Positions 1-8,520 of a stretch of DNA of 64,000 nt are shown here, in pieces. The translations under genes and the position numbers were made by a program. Where the stretch lies: positions 62,001-126,000 of the forward strand of contig NZ_FUWJ01000010.1 of assembly GCF_900167455.1 (NCBI RefSeq), written 5' to 3'. Under the pieces are notes generated by a model. It was not told the origin of the DNA, did no database searches, and saw nothing but the letters and a program-made list of their open reading frames with translations. Numbering within the stretch: the stretch's first letter is position 1; every line of letters starts with the position of its first letter. This DNA comes from Enhydrobacter aerosaccus (GTDB taxonomy: Bacteria; Pseudomonadota; Alphaproteobacteria; Reyranellales; Reyranellaceae).

Positions 1-83
1 TGCCCGACATGCGGACGACGGCCAGGCGCTTCGACCTGCAGGTCCACGTGACGGCGCTGGATGGCTCGCGCTTCATGCTTTAG
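1..83 (+). CDS. C-terminal end of an unidentified protein (partial)
   Basis: An open frame enters from the left edge, reads PDMRTTARRFDLQVHVTALDG and ends at TAG 81-83. Only about 26 residues are visible and no family can be recognised. The stop lies 13 bases from the 3' end of a convergent tRNA gene. It is called a gene end only because the frame stays open to the edge and codon use resembles its neighbours, so it could be spurious. Confidence 0.3.
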   Translation, partial: PDMRTTARRFDLQVHVTALDGSRFML

Positions 84-96
84 GGCAGGTGACCGT

Positions 97-171
97 TGGC
101 TGGGGCGCCAGGATTCGAACCTGGGAATGGAGGAATCAAAATCCTCTGCCTTACCGCTTGGCTACGCCCCA
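97..171 (-). tRNA. tRNA-Gln (anticodon TTG), CCA encoded
   Basis: The minus strand folds into a full cloverleaf. The acceptor stem is TGGGGCG/CGCCCCA, the anticodon stem GAGGA/TCCTC carries the loop TTTTGAT with anticodon TTG (Gln), and the T arm is CCAGG-TTCGAAT-CCTGG. The discriminator base is G and the CCA end is encoded (rc of 97-99). The U1-A72 pair and G73 are typical bacterial tRNA-Gln identity features. Confidence 0.97.
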
Positions 172-254
172 ACGACCATAGGCAACAGGCGGCGGAACAT
201 AGTGGCTAACGGGCTGAAGTCAAAGCCGGCGTAACGGTCCGCGCAGCCAGCCAT

Positions 255-770
255 TCAGCTGCCGGACACGGCCTTCTTCAGGAGTTCGCCATGCACGAAA
301 GTGCCGTCGGCATAGAGCAGCGCCGAGGCGTTCGCGTCGAGCGCCAGATCGACGATCTCGCCGATATAGATGGTATGCGTGCCGGCCGGCACCTTCGTCA
401 CCAACCGGCAGTCGAAGGAGACCGGACAGCCTTTCAGCACCGGCGCGCCGGTCGTCAGGGTGGACCAGTCGCCCAGATCCTTGAAGCGGTCGTCGCCCTC
501 GATCCCGTGCATGCCGGCAAACCGCTCGGCGATCTTGCGATGGTCGGGACTGAGGATGTTGATGCAGAAAAAGCCTGCGTCGGCGATGGGATCGTGCGCG
601 GAGGCCGATTTGTTCACGCAGGCCAGGATCTGCGGCGGCTCGGCCGATACGGAGCATACCGCCGTCGCCGTCAGCCCGCCGCGCAGATCGCGATGACGGG
701 TCGTGATCAGGGTTACGCTCGCCGCCAGGTGGCGCATGCCCTTTTTGAAGGCAACCGCATCGATACTCAT
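255..770 (-). CDS. Flavin reductase family protein (FMN-binding split barrel)
   Basis: This 171-residue protein belongs to the flavin reductase-like family, whose members reduce FMN or FAD with NAD(P)H to supply a partner monooxygenase, or bind flavin directly. The family signature is visible at residues 34-60: TATAVCSVSAEPP, then a hydrophobic strand and VNKSASAH. The FINILS-type strand and a C-terminal FVHGEL segment complete the single split-barrel domain, and the length is normal for the family. No monooxygenase gene lies nearby, so its partner and substrate are unknown. The start ATG at 768-770 is preceded by only a weak GGATC-type ribosome site. Confidence 0.85.
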   Translation of the reverse strand: MSIDAVAFKKGMRHLAASVTLITTRHRDLRGGLTATAVCSVSAEPPQILACVNKSASAHDPIADAGFFCINILSPDHRKIAERFAGMHGIEGDDRFKDLGDWSTLTTGAPVLKGCPVSFDCRLVTKVPAGTHTIYIGEIVDLALDANASALLYADGTFVHGELLKKAVSGS

Positions 771-961
771 GGAGTGATCCTAGCAATCAACTTGCCACCT
801 GCCACGGGAAATGGCGCTAACTCCCGATAATGGCAGCGAAATCGCCTGTCGGCATGGACCGTGACAGGCCACGCGGCTTTCGCAACGACATAAAACCTTC
901 ATCAAACTGACGCTTTTTGCGGTTGCTCACAGCCTTACCGTGGCTACGGTCAGCACCGCCC

Positions 962-1852
962 ATGGTCGCCCCGCTCGCCCCCGATATGCCGCCCGATGCG
1001 GCCCTGCGCCAGATCGTGGCCGAATGCCGGACGGATCTCCTCAAATATCGCACCCTCGTGCTCCAGAGCCGACGGGCGATCGGCATCCACCAGACCCGCG
1101 TGGCCCTGCGCCGGCTCCGGGCGGCCTTGACGCTGTTCCGGGACGCGGTACCGGGCCCGGTCCAGCAGCGACTGGTGCGCTCGATGGCGGCGGAAGCCCG
1201 ATGGTTGGCCGGCGAATGCGGCCCGTCGCGCGATCTCTATGTGTTCATGACCGAGAGCCTCCAGGAACCGCCACTGCTGGTGAAGCGGATCGCCAACCGC
1301 CTGGCGCGGTCTCATCTCGACCGGGCACGCGAGGCCCTTGCCGGCGCTCGCTTCGCCGCGTTCGAGGAGCAGCTCGCGGCCTTCATCGAGGCGCCGTCCT
1401 CCACCACCGGTCGGCTGGACGAATTCGCACGCGAGATGCTGGAGAAGCGCCACGGCAAGGTCGAGCGGCGCGGGCGCAAGCTAGCCTCGCTGGATACGGA
1501 GCAGCTTCACCGCCTGCGCATCGCCATCAAGAAGCTGCGCTATGCGTCGGGCTTCCTGCGCGCCGCCTTTCCCACTCCCGATTTTGATTCCCGGGCGATG
1601 AACGCCTATATCGACGCCACGGCGCGTCTCCAGAACGCGCTCGGTGCCCTGAACGACCGCGAGGTGGCGGCCCATATGCTGGCCGACATTGCTGCCGCAG
1701 CCCGACCGACCGAGCCGGTCGAACCCGAGCTGCGCCGGCTCCGCAAGCAGGTCGCTGCCGGCAGCAAGCGGCGGCGGCGGCGGATCGAGGAGGCCTGGAA
1801 GGCGTTCAGGAAGATCGAGCCGTTCTGGAGAGCGCCGTCGACAACGGAGTGA
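962..1852 (+). CDS. CHAD domain-containing protein
   Basis: This is a protein of about 296 residues made almost entirely of one CHAD domain, an alpha-helical fold rich in conserved His and Arg/Lys thought to bind polyphosphate. The two hallmark helices are present: GIHQTRVALRRLRA near residue 42 and LHRLRIAIKKLRYASGFL near residue 180, and the C-terminus is strongly basic (KRRRRRIEE). I chose ATG 962 because upstream TTG or GTG starts lack a ribosome site; ATG 986 is also possible. Unlike many CHAD proteins it has no CYTH domain. It ends inside a 17-bp tandem duplication just before the cobW-like gene and may be co-transcribed with it. Confidence 0.82.
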   Translation: MVAPLAPDMPPDAALRQIVAECRTDLLKYRTLVLQSRRAIGIHQTRVALRRLRAALTLFRDAVPGPVQQRLVRSMAAEARWLAGECGPSRDLYVFMTESLQEPPLLVKRIANRLARSHLDRAREALAGARFAAFEEQLAAFIEAPSSTTGRLDEFAREMLEKRHGKVERRGRKLASLDTEQLHRLRIAIKKLRYASGFLRAAFPTPDFDSRAMNAYIDATARLQNALGALNDREVAAHMLADIAAAARPTEPVEPELRRLRKQVAAGSKRRRRRIEEAWKAFRKIEPFWRAPSTTE

Positions 1853-1870
1853 CGTCGACAACGGAGTGAC
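1837..1870 (+). repeat. Perfect 17-bp tandem duplication spanning stop codon and ribosome site
   Basis: The unit GTCGACAACGGAGTGAC occurs twice back to back (1837-1853 and 1854-1870). The first copy holds the CHAD stop codon. The second puts a GGAG ribosome site directly before ATG 1872 of the CobW-family gene. It looks like a recent slippage or SalI-site-sized duplication. Confidence 0.9.
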
Positions 1871-1871
1871 G

Positions 1872-3035
1872 ATGAGCAACACGCAGACCGCCGCCGAAGA
1901 ACGCATCCCCGTCACCGTGCTGACAGGCTTCCTGGGCAGCGGCAAGACAACCCTTCTGAACAAGCTCCTGCGCCGGCCGGAACTGTCCGACACGGCGGTG
2001 ATCATCAACGAGTTCGGCGAAGTCGGACTCGACCATCTGCTGGTCGAGAAGTCGAACGACGAAGGCATGGTGACGCTGAATTCCGGCTGTCTCTGCTGCA
2101 CCGTGCGCGGCGACCTCGTGCGGACGATGAGCGAACTGTTCCTCAAGCGCTCCAAGGGCGAGGTGACGCCGTTCAAGCGCATGGTCGTGGAGACCACCGG
2201 TCTCGCCGATCCGGCTCCCATCCTGCACACGCTGATGACCGACCCGCTGCTCGCCTCGCGCTATCGTCTCGATGGTGTCGTGACGACCGTCGACGGCATC
2301 AACGGCGCGTCGACGCTGGACAACCATGAAGAGGCGGTGAAGCAGGCGGCGGTTGCCGACCGGCTGCTGCTGACCAAGGTCGATATCGCCGAAGCGCCCA
2401 AGCTCGCCGAGCTCAAGGAGCGGCTGCACCAGCTCAATCCCGGCGCGCCGTTCCACAGCATCTCGGGCGGCGAGATCGACCCCAACCAGATCCTGAATGC
2501 CGGTCTCTACAATCCCGAGACCAAGAGCGCCGACGTCAAGCGCTGGCTGCACGAAGAGGCTTATGCCGAGGGTCATGAGCATGGCCACGGGCATCACCAT
2601 CATCATGGTCACGATGACCACGATGGGCACGAGCATGGTCATGAGCATGGTCATGGCGAGCAGGACCCGCACAATCCCAACCGCCACGACGACCGCATCC
2701 GCTCCTTCTGCATGACCTTCGACGAGCCGATGAGCTGGTCGACCGTGGCGGCGGCGTTCGATGCGCTGGTGACCTATCGCGGCCCGGATCTGCTGCGCAT
2801 GAAGGGCATCCTGAACGTCAAGGACACCGACAAGCCGGTCGTGATCCATGGCGTGCAGCACGTCTTCCATCCGCCTGCCACGCTCGATGCCTGGCCCGAA
2901 GGCGACGACCGCAAGAGCCGTGTCGTCTTCATCACCCGCGACATCGCCGAAAGCACCATCCGCAAGGTCTTCGCCTCCTTCTTCGAAGCCGAGAAGAAGG
3001 GCTGGAGCCAGCCGGAGCAGCAACAGCAGCAGTAG
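1872..3035 (+). CDS. CobW/COG0523 family metallochaperone GTPase with His-rich loop
   Basis: This 387-residue G3E-family GTPase has Walker A GFLGSGKTTLLNKLL (about 17-31), the CxCC metal motif GCLCCTVRGDL, the switch-like ETTGLADP and a TKVD guanine-specificity motif. A loop near residues 232-265 holds 15 His in about 30 residues, as in metal-handling members (zinc, cobalt or nitrile hydratase chaperones). The C-terminal CobW_C domain follows (FDEPMSW, VQHVFHPP). The protein ends in a run of five Gln. The start is ATG 1872, with GGAG seven bases upstream. The metal is probably zinc by analogy, but no Zur-type site or cobalamin gene is visible here to confirm it. Confidence 0.9.
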   Translation: MSNTQTAAEERIPVTVLTGFLGSGKTTLLNKLLRRPELSDTAVIINEFGEVGLDHLLVEKSNDEGMVTLNSGCLCCTVRGDLVRTMSELFLKRSKGEVTPFKRMVVETTGLADPAPILHTLMTDPLLASRYRLDGVVTTVDGINGASTLDNHEEAVKQAAVADRLLLTKVDIAEAPKLAELKERLHQLNPGAPFHSISGGEIDPNQILNAGLYNPETKSADVKRWLHEEAYAEGHEHGHGHHHHHGHDDHDGHEHGHEHGHGEQDPHNPNRHDDRIRSFCMTFDEPMSWSTVAAAFDALVTYRGPDLLRMKGILNVKDTDKPVVIHGVQHVFHPPATLDAWPEGDDRKSRVVFITRDIAESTIRKVFASFFEAEKKGWSQPEQQQQQ

Positions 3036-3047
3036 CCGCAGGTCCTA

Positions 3048-3070
3048 TCCCTGGCAGCAGCCGCCAGGGA
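3048..3070. terminator. Hairpin between convergent genes
   Basis: TCCCTGGC (3048-3055) and GCCAGGGA (3063-3070) form a perfect 8-bp stem with a 7-base loop between the convergent ends of the cobW-like and RND pump genes. No clear T tract follows on either strand, so a bidirectional terminator is only likely. Confidence 0.5.
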
Positions 3071-3089
3071 AGGGATTGGATCGACGATC

Positions 3090-6000
3090 CTACTCGGCCG
3101 CCGACGGAGCCGGCGGCCGGTAAGTGGCGGCCTTGGCCGCCTCCTTCTGGCGGTCGCGGCCCAGGACGCGCTGGACCACGACGAAGAAGACCGGAACCAT
3201 CAGCAGCGCCAGGACGACGACGGCGATCATCCCGCCCATGACGCTGGTGCCGAGCGCCTGCTGGCTCTTGCCGCCGGCCCCAGTGGCGATGGCCATCGGC
3301 AGCACGCCGCAGACGAAGGCGAACCCCGTCATCAGGATCGGCCGGAAGCGCAGCCGACAGGCCTGCAGCGTCGCCTCGAGCAGCGGCATGCCATGGCCGC
3401 GCAGATCCTTGGCGAATTCGATGATCAGGATCGCGTCCTTGGCGGCGAGACCGATGATCGTGATCAGCCCGACCGTGAAGTAGACGTCGTTGGCCAGGCC
3501 ACGCAGGCTAGCCGCGGCGACGGCGCCGCAGATGCCGAGCGGCACCGTCAGCAGCACGGCGAGCGGAATGGTCCAGCTCTCGTAGAGCGCCGCCAGGCAC
3601 AGGAACACCACCAGCGCCGACAGCGCGAGCAGGAACGGCGCCTGCGAGCCGGACAGCTTCTCCTGCAGCGACTGGCCGGTCCACTCGTAGCCGAAGCCGC
3701 GCGGCAGGCTGTTCGCCAGCCGTTCCATCTCGGCGATGGCGTCGCCGCTGGTGTAGCCGGGCCGCGCCTCGCCGCTGATGCGGATCGACGGGTAGTAGTT
3801 GAAGCCGACGATCTGCGCCGGCCCCTTCGACCATTCGACGGTGGCGAACGACGAGAAGGGCACGAGCTGGCCGCGATCGTTCTTGACGTTGTAGGTGAGG
3901 ATGTCGTCGGCGTTCATGCGGTTCTCGGCATCGCTCTGCACGATGACTCGCTGCATCCGGCCACGATTGGGGAAGTCGTTCACGTAGGTCGATCCGAGAT
4001 TGGTCGAGATCGTGTTGTTGATGCTCTCGAACGACACGCCGAAGGCGCTGGCCTTCTCGCGATCGATCACGAGATTCACCAGCGGCGCCGGCGGCAGGCC
4101 CTCGATATAGACGTTCTGCAGCACGGGGCTGGCATTCGCCGCCGCGATCAGCCGGTCGGCGGCGCTCTTCAGGGCGGCATAGCCCTTCTGTCCGCGATCC
4201 TGCAGGCGGAAGCTGAAGCCGCTGGAATTGCCGAGATTGTCGATCGGCGGCGGCTGCAGGGCCGAGATCTCCGCGTCGCGGACCGGGCCGAGATCGCGAT
4301 TGATATCCGCCACGATCGCGGCCGCGCTGTCGTCGGGTCCGCGCTCTGACCAGTCCTTCAGGGTGACGAAGGCCTGCGCCGTGTTCACGCCCTGGCCGAA
4401 GAAGCTGAACCCGGTGAGGAAGGTCACGTTCTTGATGCCCGGCCGGTCGGCCAGGTACTTCTCCACGCGCTCGACGGCCGCCAGTGTGCGGCTGTAACCG
4501 GCGTCGGAAGGTGTCTGCACGTCGGTGGTGATGAAGCCCTGATCGTCGATCGGCAGGAAGCCGCCCGGCAGGCGCGCGAAGCCGAAGGCCAGGACTCCGA
4601 CCAGCACGGCATAGAGTCCCATCAAGCGGCCGGCGCGCTTCAGCGACCAGCCGACCGTTCCGGTATAGCGGTCTCGCACGGTGTCGAGGGTACGGTTGAA
4701 CAGGCCGAACAAGCCGCGCCGCGCCTGGACGTGGCCCGGCTCGACCGGCTTCAGCAACGTCGCGCACAGCGCCGGCGTCAGCGACAGCGCCATCAGCGCC
4801 GAGAAGCCGATCGCCGCCACCATCGTCACCGAGAACTGCCGGTAGATGATGCCGACCGAGCCGGGGAAGAAGGCCATCGGCACGAACACCGCCATCAGCA
4901 CCAGGGTGATGCCGACGATGGCGCCGGTGATCTGCGACATCGCCTTGCGCGTGGCTTCCTTGGGCGGCAGCCCTTCCTCGGCCATGATGCGCTCGACGTT
5001 CTCGACCACGACGATGGCATCGTCGACCAGGATGCCGATCGCCAGCACCATGCCGAACATGGTGAGCATGTTGATGGAATAGCCGGCGATCAGCAGCGTG
5101 GCGCAGGTGCCGAGCAGCGCCACCGGCACGACGACGGTCGGAATGACGGTGTAGCGGATGTTCTGCAGGAACAGGAACATCACGATGAAGACCAGCACCA
5201 CCGCCTCGATCAGCGTGCTGACGACCTTCTCGATCGACGCCTCGACGACCGGAGTGATGTTGTAGGGAATCTCGTAGGCGATGTTGGCCGGGAAGAAGCG
5301 CGACAGCTCCTTCATCTTCGTCTCGACTGCGCTCGCGGTCGCCAGCGCGTTGCCGGTCGGCGACAGCAGCACCGAGAGTCCGGCCGTCGGCTTGCCGTTC
5401 AGGCGGGTCGTGAACTGGTAACCCATGCCGCCGACCTCGATGCGCGCGACGTCGCGCAGGCGCACGGTGGAACCGTCGGGATTGGCGCGCAGCACGATGG
5501 CGCCGAACTCGTCCGGCGAACTCAGCTGGCCCTTCACCAGGACGAGGGCGGAGATCCTCTGGCCGTTGCTGGGTTCGGCGCCGATGCTACCGGACGCCAC
5601 CTGGGCGTTCTGCGCGTTGATGGCGTTGGTGACGTCGTCGGCGGTCAGGTTGTAGCCGACGAGGCGGTCGGGATCGACCCAGATGCGCAGCGACCGTTCG
5701 GTCGAATAGAGCGTGGCGCGGCCGACGCCGGGAATGCGCCGGATCTCGCCCAGGATGTTGCGGACCATGAAGTCGCCCAGCCCGACCTCGTCGAGACTGC
5801 CATCGGTCGAGGTGAGGGTGATGATCTGAAGCACCGCACTCGACGCTTCCTCCACCAGGATGCCCTGCTGCATCACGGCGCGCGGCAGGCGCGCCTCGAT
5901 GCGCTTGATGCGGTTCTGCACCTCGACCGACGCCATGCTGGGGTCGGTGCCCGGCACGAAATTGGCGATGATCTCGACCTGGCCCAGCGAATCGCTGGTC

Positions 6001-6239
6001 GATTCGAAATTGAGGATGCCGGATGCGCCGTTCAGCTCCTCCTCGATCAGGCGCGTGACGCTGTTGTAGAGATTCTCCGGTGAGGCGCCGGGATAGCTGG
6101 TGCTGACCGAGATCGAGGGCGGCGCGATGATCGGATACTGCGCCACCGGCAGCAGCGGGATCGCGATCAGGCCGACCAGGCAAATGAACAGCGCGACAAC
6201 CCAGGCGAAGATAGGCCGATCGATGAAGAAGCTTGGCAT
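3090..6239 (-). CDS. RND multidrug efflux transporter, HAE1/AcrB family
   Basis: This full-length 1049-residue inner-membrane proton/drug antiporter opens with the typical MPSFFIDRPIFAWVVAL first membrane segment. It has twelve predicted membrane helices and two large periplasmic porter/docking loops. The proton-relay Asp pair is present in TM4 (GILVDDAIVVVENVER), as is the TM10 Lys (AAKDAILIIEFAKDL). GFxxPxxD-type and SLTPALCA motifs are intact. It begins nine bases after the stop of the periplasmic adaptor gene, so the two form an operon. No outer-membrane channel gene is present, so it presumably uses a TolC-like protein encoded elsewhere. Substrates cannot be read from the sequence. Confidence 0.96.
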   Translation of the reverse strand: MPSFFIDRPIFAWVVALFICLVGLIAIPLLPVAQYPIIAPPSISVSTSYPGASPENLYNSVTRLIEEELNGASGILNFESTSDSLGQVEIIANFVPGTDPSMASVEVQNRIKRIEARLPRAVMQQGILVEEASSAVLQIITLTSTDGSLDEVGLGDFMVRNILGEIRRIPGVGRATLYSTERSLRIWVDPDRLVGYNLTADDVTNAINAQNAQVASGSIGAEPSNGQRISALVLVKGQLSSPDEFGAIVLRANPDGSTVRLRDVARIEVGGMGYQFTTRLNGKPTAGLSVLLSPTGNALATASAVETKMKELSRFFPANIAYEIPYNITPVVEASIEKVVSTLIEAVVLVFIVMFLFLQNIRYTVIPTVVVPVALLGTCATLLIAGYSINMLTMFGMVLAIGILVDDAIVVVENVERIMAEEGLPPKEATRKAMSQITGAIVGITLVLMAVFVPMAFFPGSVGIIYRQFSVTMVAAIGFSALMALSLTPALCATLLKPVEPGHVQARRGLFGLFNRTLDTVRDRYTGTVGWSLKRAGRLMGLYAVLVGVLAFGFARLPGGFLPIDDQGFITTDVQTPSDAGYSRTLAAVERVEKYLADRPGIKNVTFLTGFSFFGQGVNTAQAFVTLKDWSERGPDDSAAAIVADINRDLGPVRDAEISALQPPPIDNLGNSSGFSFRLQDRGQKGYAALKSAADRLIAAANASPVLQNVYIEGLPPAPLVNLVIDREKASAFGVSFESINNTISTNLGSTYVNDFPNRGRMQRVIVQSDAENRMNADDILTYNVKNDRGQLVPFSSFATVEWSKGPAQIVGFNYYPSIRISGEARPGYTSGDAIAEMERLANSLPRGFGYEWTGQSLQEKLSGSQAPFLLALSALVVFLCLAALYESWTIPLAVLLTVPLGICGAVAAASLRGLANDVYFTVGLITIIGLAAKDAILIIEFAKDLRGHGMPLLEATLQACRLRFRPILMTGFAFVCGVLPMAIATGAGGKSQQALGTSVMGGMIAVVVLALLMVPVFFVVVQRVLGRDRQKEAAKAATYRPPAPSAAE

Positions 6240-6248
6240 TCCGGGGGC

Positions 6249-7460
6249 TCAGCGGCTCGTTTCGGGAAGGCCGAGACGCTTCGACGGTTCGAGACGGGCC
6301 TCTTCGTTCCAGGGCAAAGGCCGCACGCTGTCGCCAGCGGCGAATTTCTGAAAGCCCTCGACCACCACGCGGTCGCCGGGCTTTAGCCCTTCGAGCACCA
6401 GCCACTGCCCGTCCTGCAGCGATCCGGTCCGCACCGGCTGCACGGCGACGCGCCCGTCGTCCTTGACCACGAACACCTCGGCCCCGCCACCGCCATTCCA
6501 TTGCACCGCCTGCTGCGGGATCGCGATCGCGTCGGTGTCGATGCCCTGCTCGATCAGCACGCGGACATACGTGCCCGGCAGCAGCACGTTCTTGGGATTG
6601 GCGAACTCGCCGCGTAGCGTCACCTGTCCGGTCGAGGCATCGACCTTGGCCTCGGAGAAGAGCAGCTTGCCCGGGAACGGGTAGCGCGAGCCGTCGTCCA
6701 TCACGAGCTGCACCTTCGCCGCATCGGGCGCAATCCGCTCGAGATCGCCCGACTCGAAGGCCTGACGCAGCTTGTTCATCTCGCTCACCGATTGCGTGAA
6801 GTCGGCATAGATCGGGTCGAGCTGCTGGATGGTGGCGAGATTGGCCGCATCGTTCTGCACGACAAGAGCGCCTTCGCTGGCGAGCGCGGCGCCGATGCGC
6901 CCGCTGATCGGCGCGCGGATGGTCGCGTAATCGAGATTGAGGCGTGCCCGCGCCACATCCGCCTCGCGCGCCGCGACCTCCGCCCTCGCCTGTTGCACGG
7001 TCGCAATCGCGGTTTCGGTCTGGGCCTGGGAGATCGCCTGGGCCTTGGTCATCGCCAGCGCCCGCTTCTCCTGGAGGATGGCAAGATCGAGCGCGGCCTT
7101 GGCCTTGGCCAAGGCCGCGTCCTGCGCCTGCAGGTCGACCTCGAACGGCTTGGGATCGATCTGGTAGAGCGGGTCACCCGCCTTGACGTCGCTGCCCTGG
7201 TTGAACATGCGCGTGACGATGATGCCGGAGACCCGCGGCCGCACGTCGGCGACACGCATCGGCGCGATGCGGCCCGGCAATTCGCGCGTGATGGCGCGAT
7301 CCTCGGCCTTGATCGTGACGATGCTCACGTCCGGCAATGTCGGCTCGGAAGCGGCGGAGGCCGGTGTTTCCCGCCCCCATAGAAAGGGAATCGCGCCGGC
7401 GATCCCGCCCACGACCGCGAGCATCACGGCCCCCACCCTCATACGCTTGCTGATACGCAT
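6249..7460 (-). CDS. RND efflux periplasmic adaptor (membrane fusion protein)
   Basis: This is a 403-residue AcrA/MexA-like adaptor that links the inner-membrane pump to an outer-membrane channel. After an N-terminal membrane anchor (VGAVMLAVVGGIAGAIPFLW) it has the split lipoyl domain (VRPRVSGIIVTRMFNQGSDVKAGDPLYQIDP, beginning near residue 70, and IRAPISGRIG), an Ala-rich coiled-coil hairpin between them, and beta-barrel and membrane-proximal domains (LPGTYVRVLIEQG). No lipobox Cys is present, so it is anchored by the helix. The start is ATG at 7458-7460, preceded by GGGAGAGG; a longer frame upstream lacks a ribosome site. No local regulator gene is seen. Confidence 0.94.
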   Translation of the reverse strand: MRISKRMRVGAVMLAVVGGIAGAIPFLWGRETPASAASEPTLPDVSIVTIKAEDRAITRELPGRIAPMRVADVRPRVSGIIVTRMFNQGSDVKAGDPLYQIDPKPFEVDLQAQDAALAKAKAALDLAILQEKRALAMTKAQAISQAQTETAIATVQQARAEVAAREADVARARLNLDYATIRAPISGRIGAALASEGALVVQNDAANLATIQQLDPIYADFTQSVSEMNKLRQAFESGDLERIAPDAAKVQLVMDDGSRYPFPGKLLFSEAKVDASTGQVTLRGEFANPKNVLLPGTYVRVLIEQGIDTDAIAIPQQAVQWNGGGGAEVFVVKDDGRVAVQPVRTGSLQDGQWLVLEGLKPGDRVVVEGFQKFAAGDSVRPLPWNEEARLEPSKRLGLPETSR

Positions 7461-7589
7461 TGCCTCTCCCACTCGTGATTTACGCACGACTCGCCTGCGC
7501 ACTTACCCGCGCGGGCTGCACTCACAGGCGGTATTCCTCCCAATCGCCGTCGTTCTGCCTGCGCCTGCAGACGGCCCCCGACTGGCGTT

Positions 7590-7602
7590 GCACATTGTGT
7601 GC
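7590..7602. promoter_or_regulatory. Short palindrome in the efflux pump/DUF4336 divergent promoter region
   Basis: GCACA-TTG-TGTGC lies in the 245-base intergenic region between the divergent adaptor and DUF4336 genes. Its place suits an operator, but short palindromes occur by chance and no cognate regulator is encoded nearby. Confidence 0.25.
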
Positions 7603-7705
7603 GATTGGCGGCGAATGTCGCTGCTGACTGTGGCGAAAACAGGACGGAATTGACGTGGCCGAGCGGGCGGCAACACGCGTTCGGCGCTCGCGTTCCCTTT
7701 GCGTC

Positions 7706-8449
7706 ATGCAGACATCGACGCCGTTCGTCTATCCGCCCCTCGATACGCTGAAACGGGTTGCAAACGATGTATGGATCGTTGACGGCCCGCTGATCCGATT
7801 CGGTCCGCCGGGGCTGAAAATGCCGTTTCCGACCCGCATGACCGTCATCCGCCAGTCCGGCGCGCTTTTCATTCACTCGCCCACGCCGCTGATGCCTGAT
7901 TTACGGACGGAACTGGAAGCCCTCGGCCAGCCGCGTTGGATCGTCGGTCCCAATCGGCTCCATTACTGGTGGATTCCGGACTGGCATCGGGCCTTCCCGG
8001 GCGCCGATGTCTACCTGGCCCCGCGTATCGTCGAACAGGCACGCGGAAGGATCGACTTCGCCTACCGTCCGCTCGACCGCGACCAGGGCTACTCCTGGGA
8101 CACTTTCATTACGACGCTGCGCGTCGCCGGCTCCTTCATGACGGAAGTCATATTCTTCCATCAGCCCAGTCGAACCCTGCTAGCGGCCGATCTCATCGAG
8201 AATTTCGAAACGGAGAAGGTCCCCTTCCTGTGGGTTCGCGGCCTGATGTGGCTCGGGGGTGTCCTTGCCCCCGACGGGCAGATGCCACGGGACATGCGCC
8301 TCTCCTACAGGGGGCAAAGGGCGGCGCTTCGACAGGCGGTGAAGCGCATGATTGCGCTGGCGCCCGACCGCATCATCATCGCACACGGCCGGTGGTTCGA
8401 AAGCGACGGCACCGCCCAACTGCAGCGCGCGTTCCGCTGGCTTCTCTGA
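7706..8449 (+). CDS. DUF4336 domain-containing protein (metallo-beta-lactamase-like fold)
   Basis: This 247-residue protein resembles the DUF4336 family throughout: the N-terminal DVWIVDGPLIRFGPPGLKMPFPTRMTV, the middle IVGPNRLHYWWIPDW and the C-terminal PDRIIIAHGRWF. The family is distantly related to metallo-beta-lactamase hydrolases, but the full HxHxDH motif is not present. Its function is unknown. The start is ATG 7706; a GTG at 7655 is also in frame. It is divergent from the RND pump operon. The stop is followed after 71 bases by the cyclase gene on the same strand. Confidence 0.75.
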   Translation: MQTSTPFVYPPLDTLKRVANDVWIVDGPLIRFGPPGLKMPFPTRMTVIRQSGALFIHSPTPLMPDLRTELEALGQPRWIVGPNRLHYWWIPDWHRAFPGADVYLAPRIVEQARGRIDFAYRPLDRDQGYSWDTFITTLRVAGSFMTEVIFFHQPSRTLLAADLIENFETEKVPFLWVRGLMWLGGVLAPDGQMPRDMRLSYRGQRAALRQAVKRMIALAPDRIIIAHGRWFESDGTAQLQRAFRWLL

Positions 8450-8520
8450 GATGGCGAAGACATCTTGACGTTGCCTCTACAACATCGGCCTATAAGTGCG
8501 AGAGGTTGGAGGGAGACGTC

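Noticed and set aside
4731..6083. Long plus-strand open frame (450 codons) opposite the RND pump gene
   Set aside because: It is antisense to a full-length conserved gene; its composition (Arg/His/Asp-rich) is that of a shadow frame in high-GC DNA.
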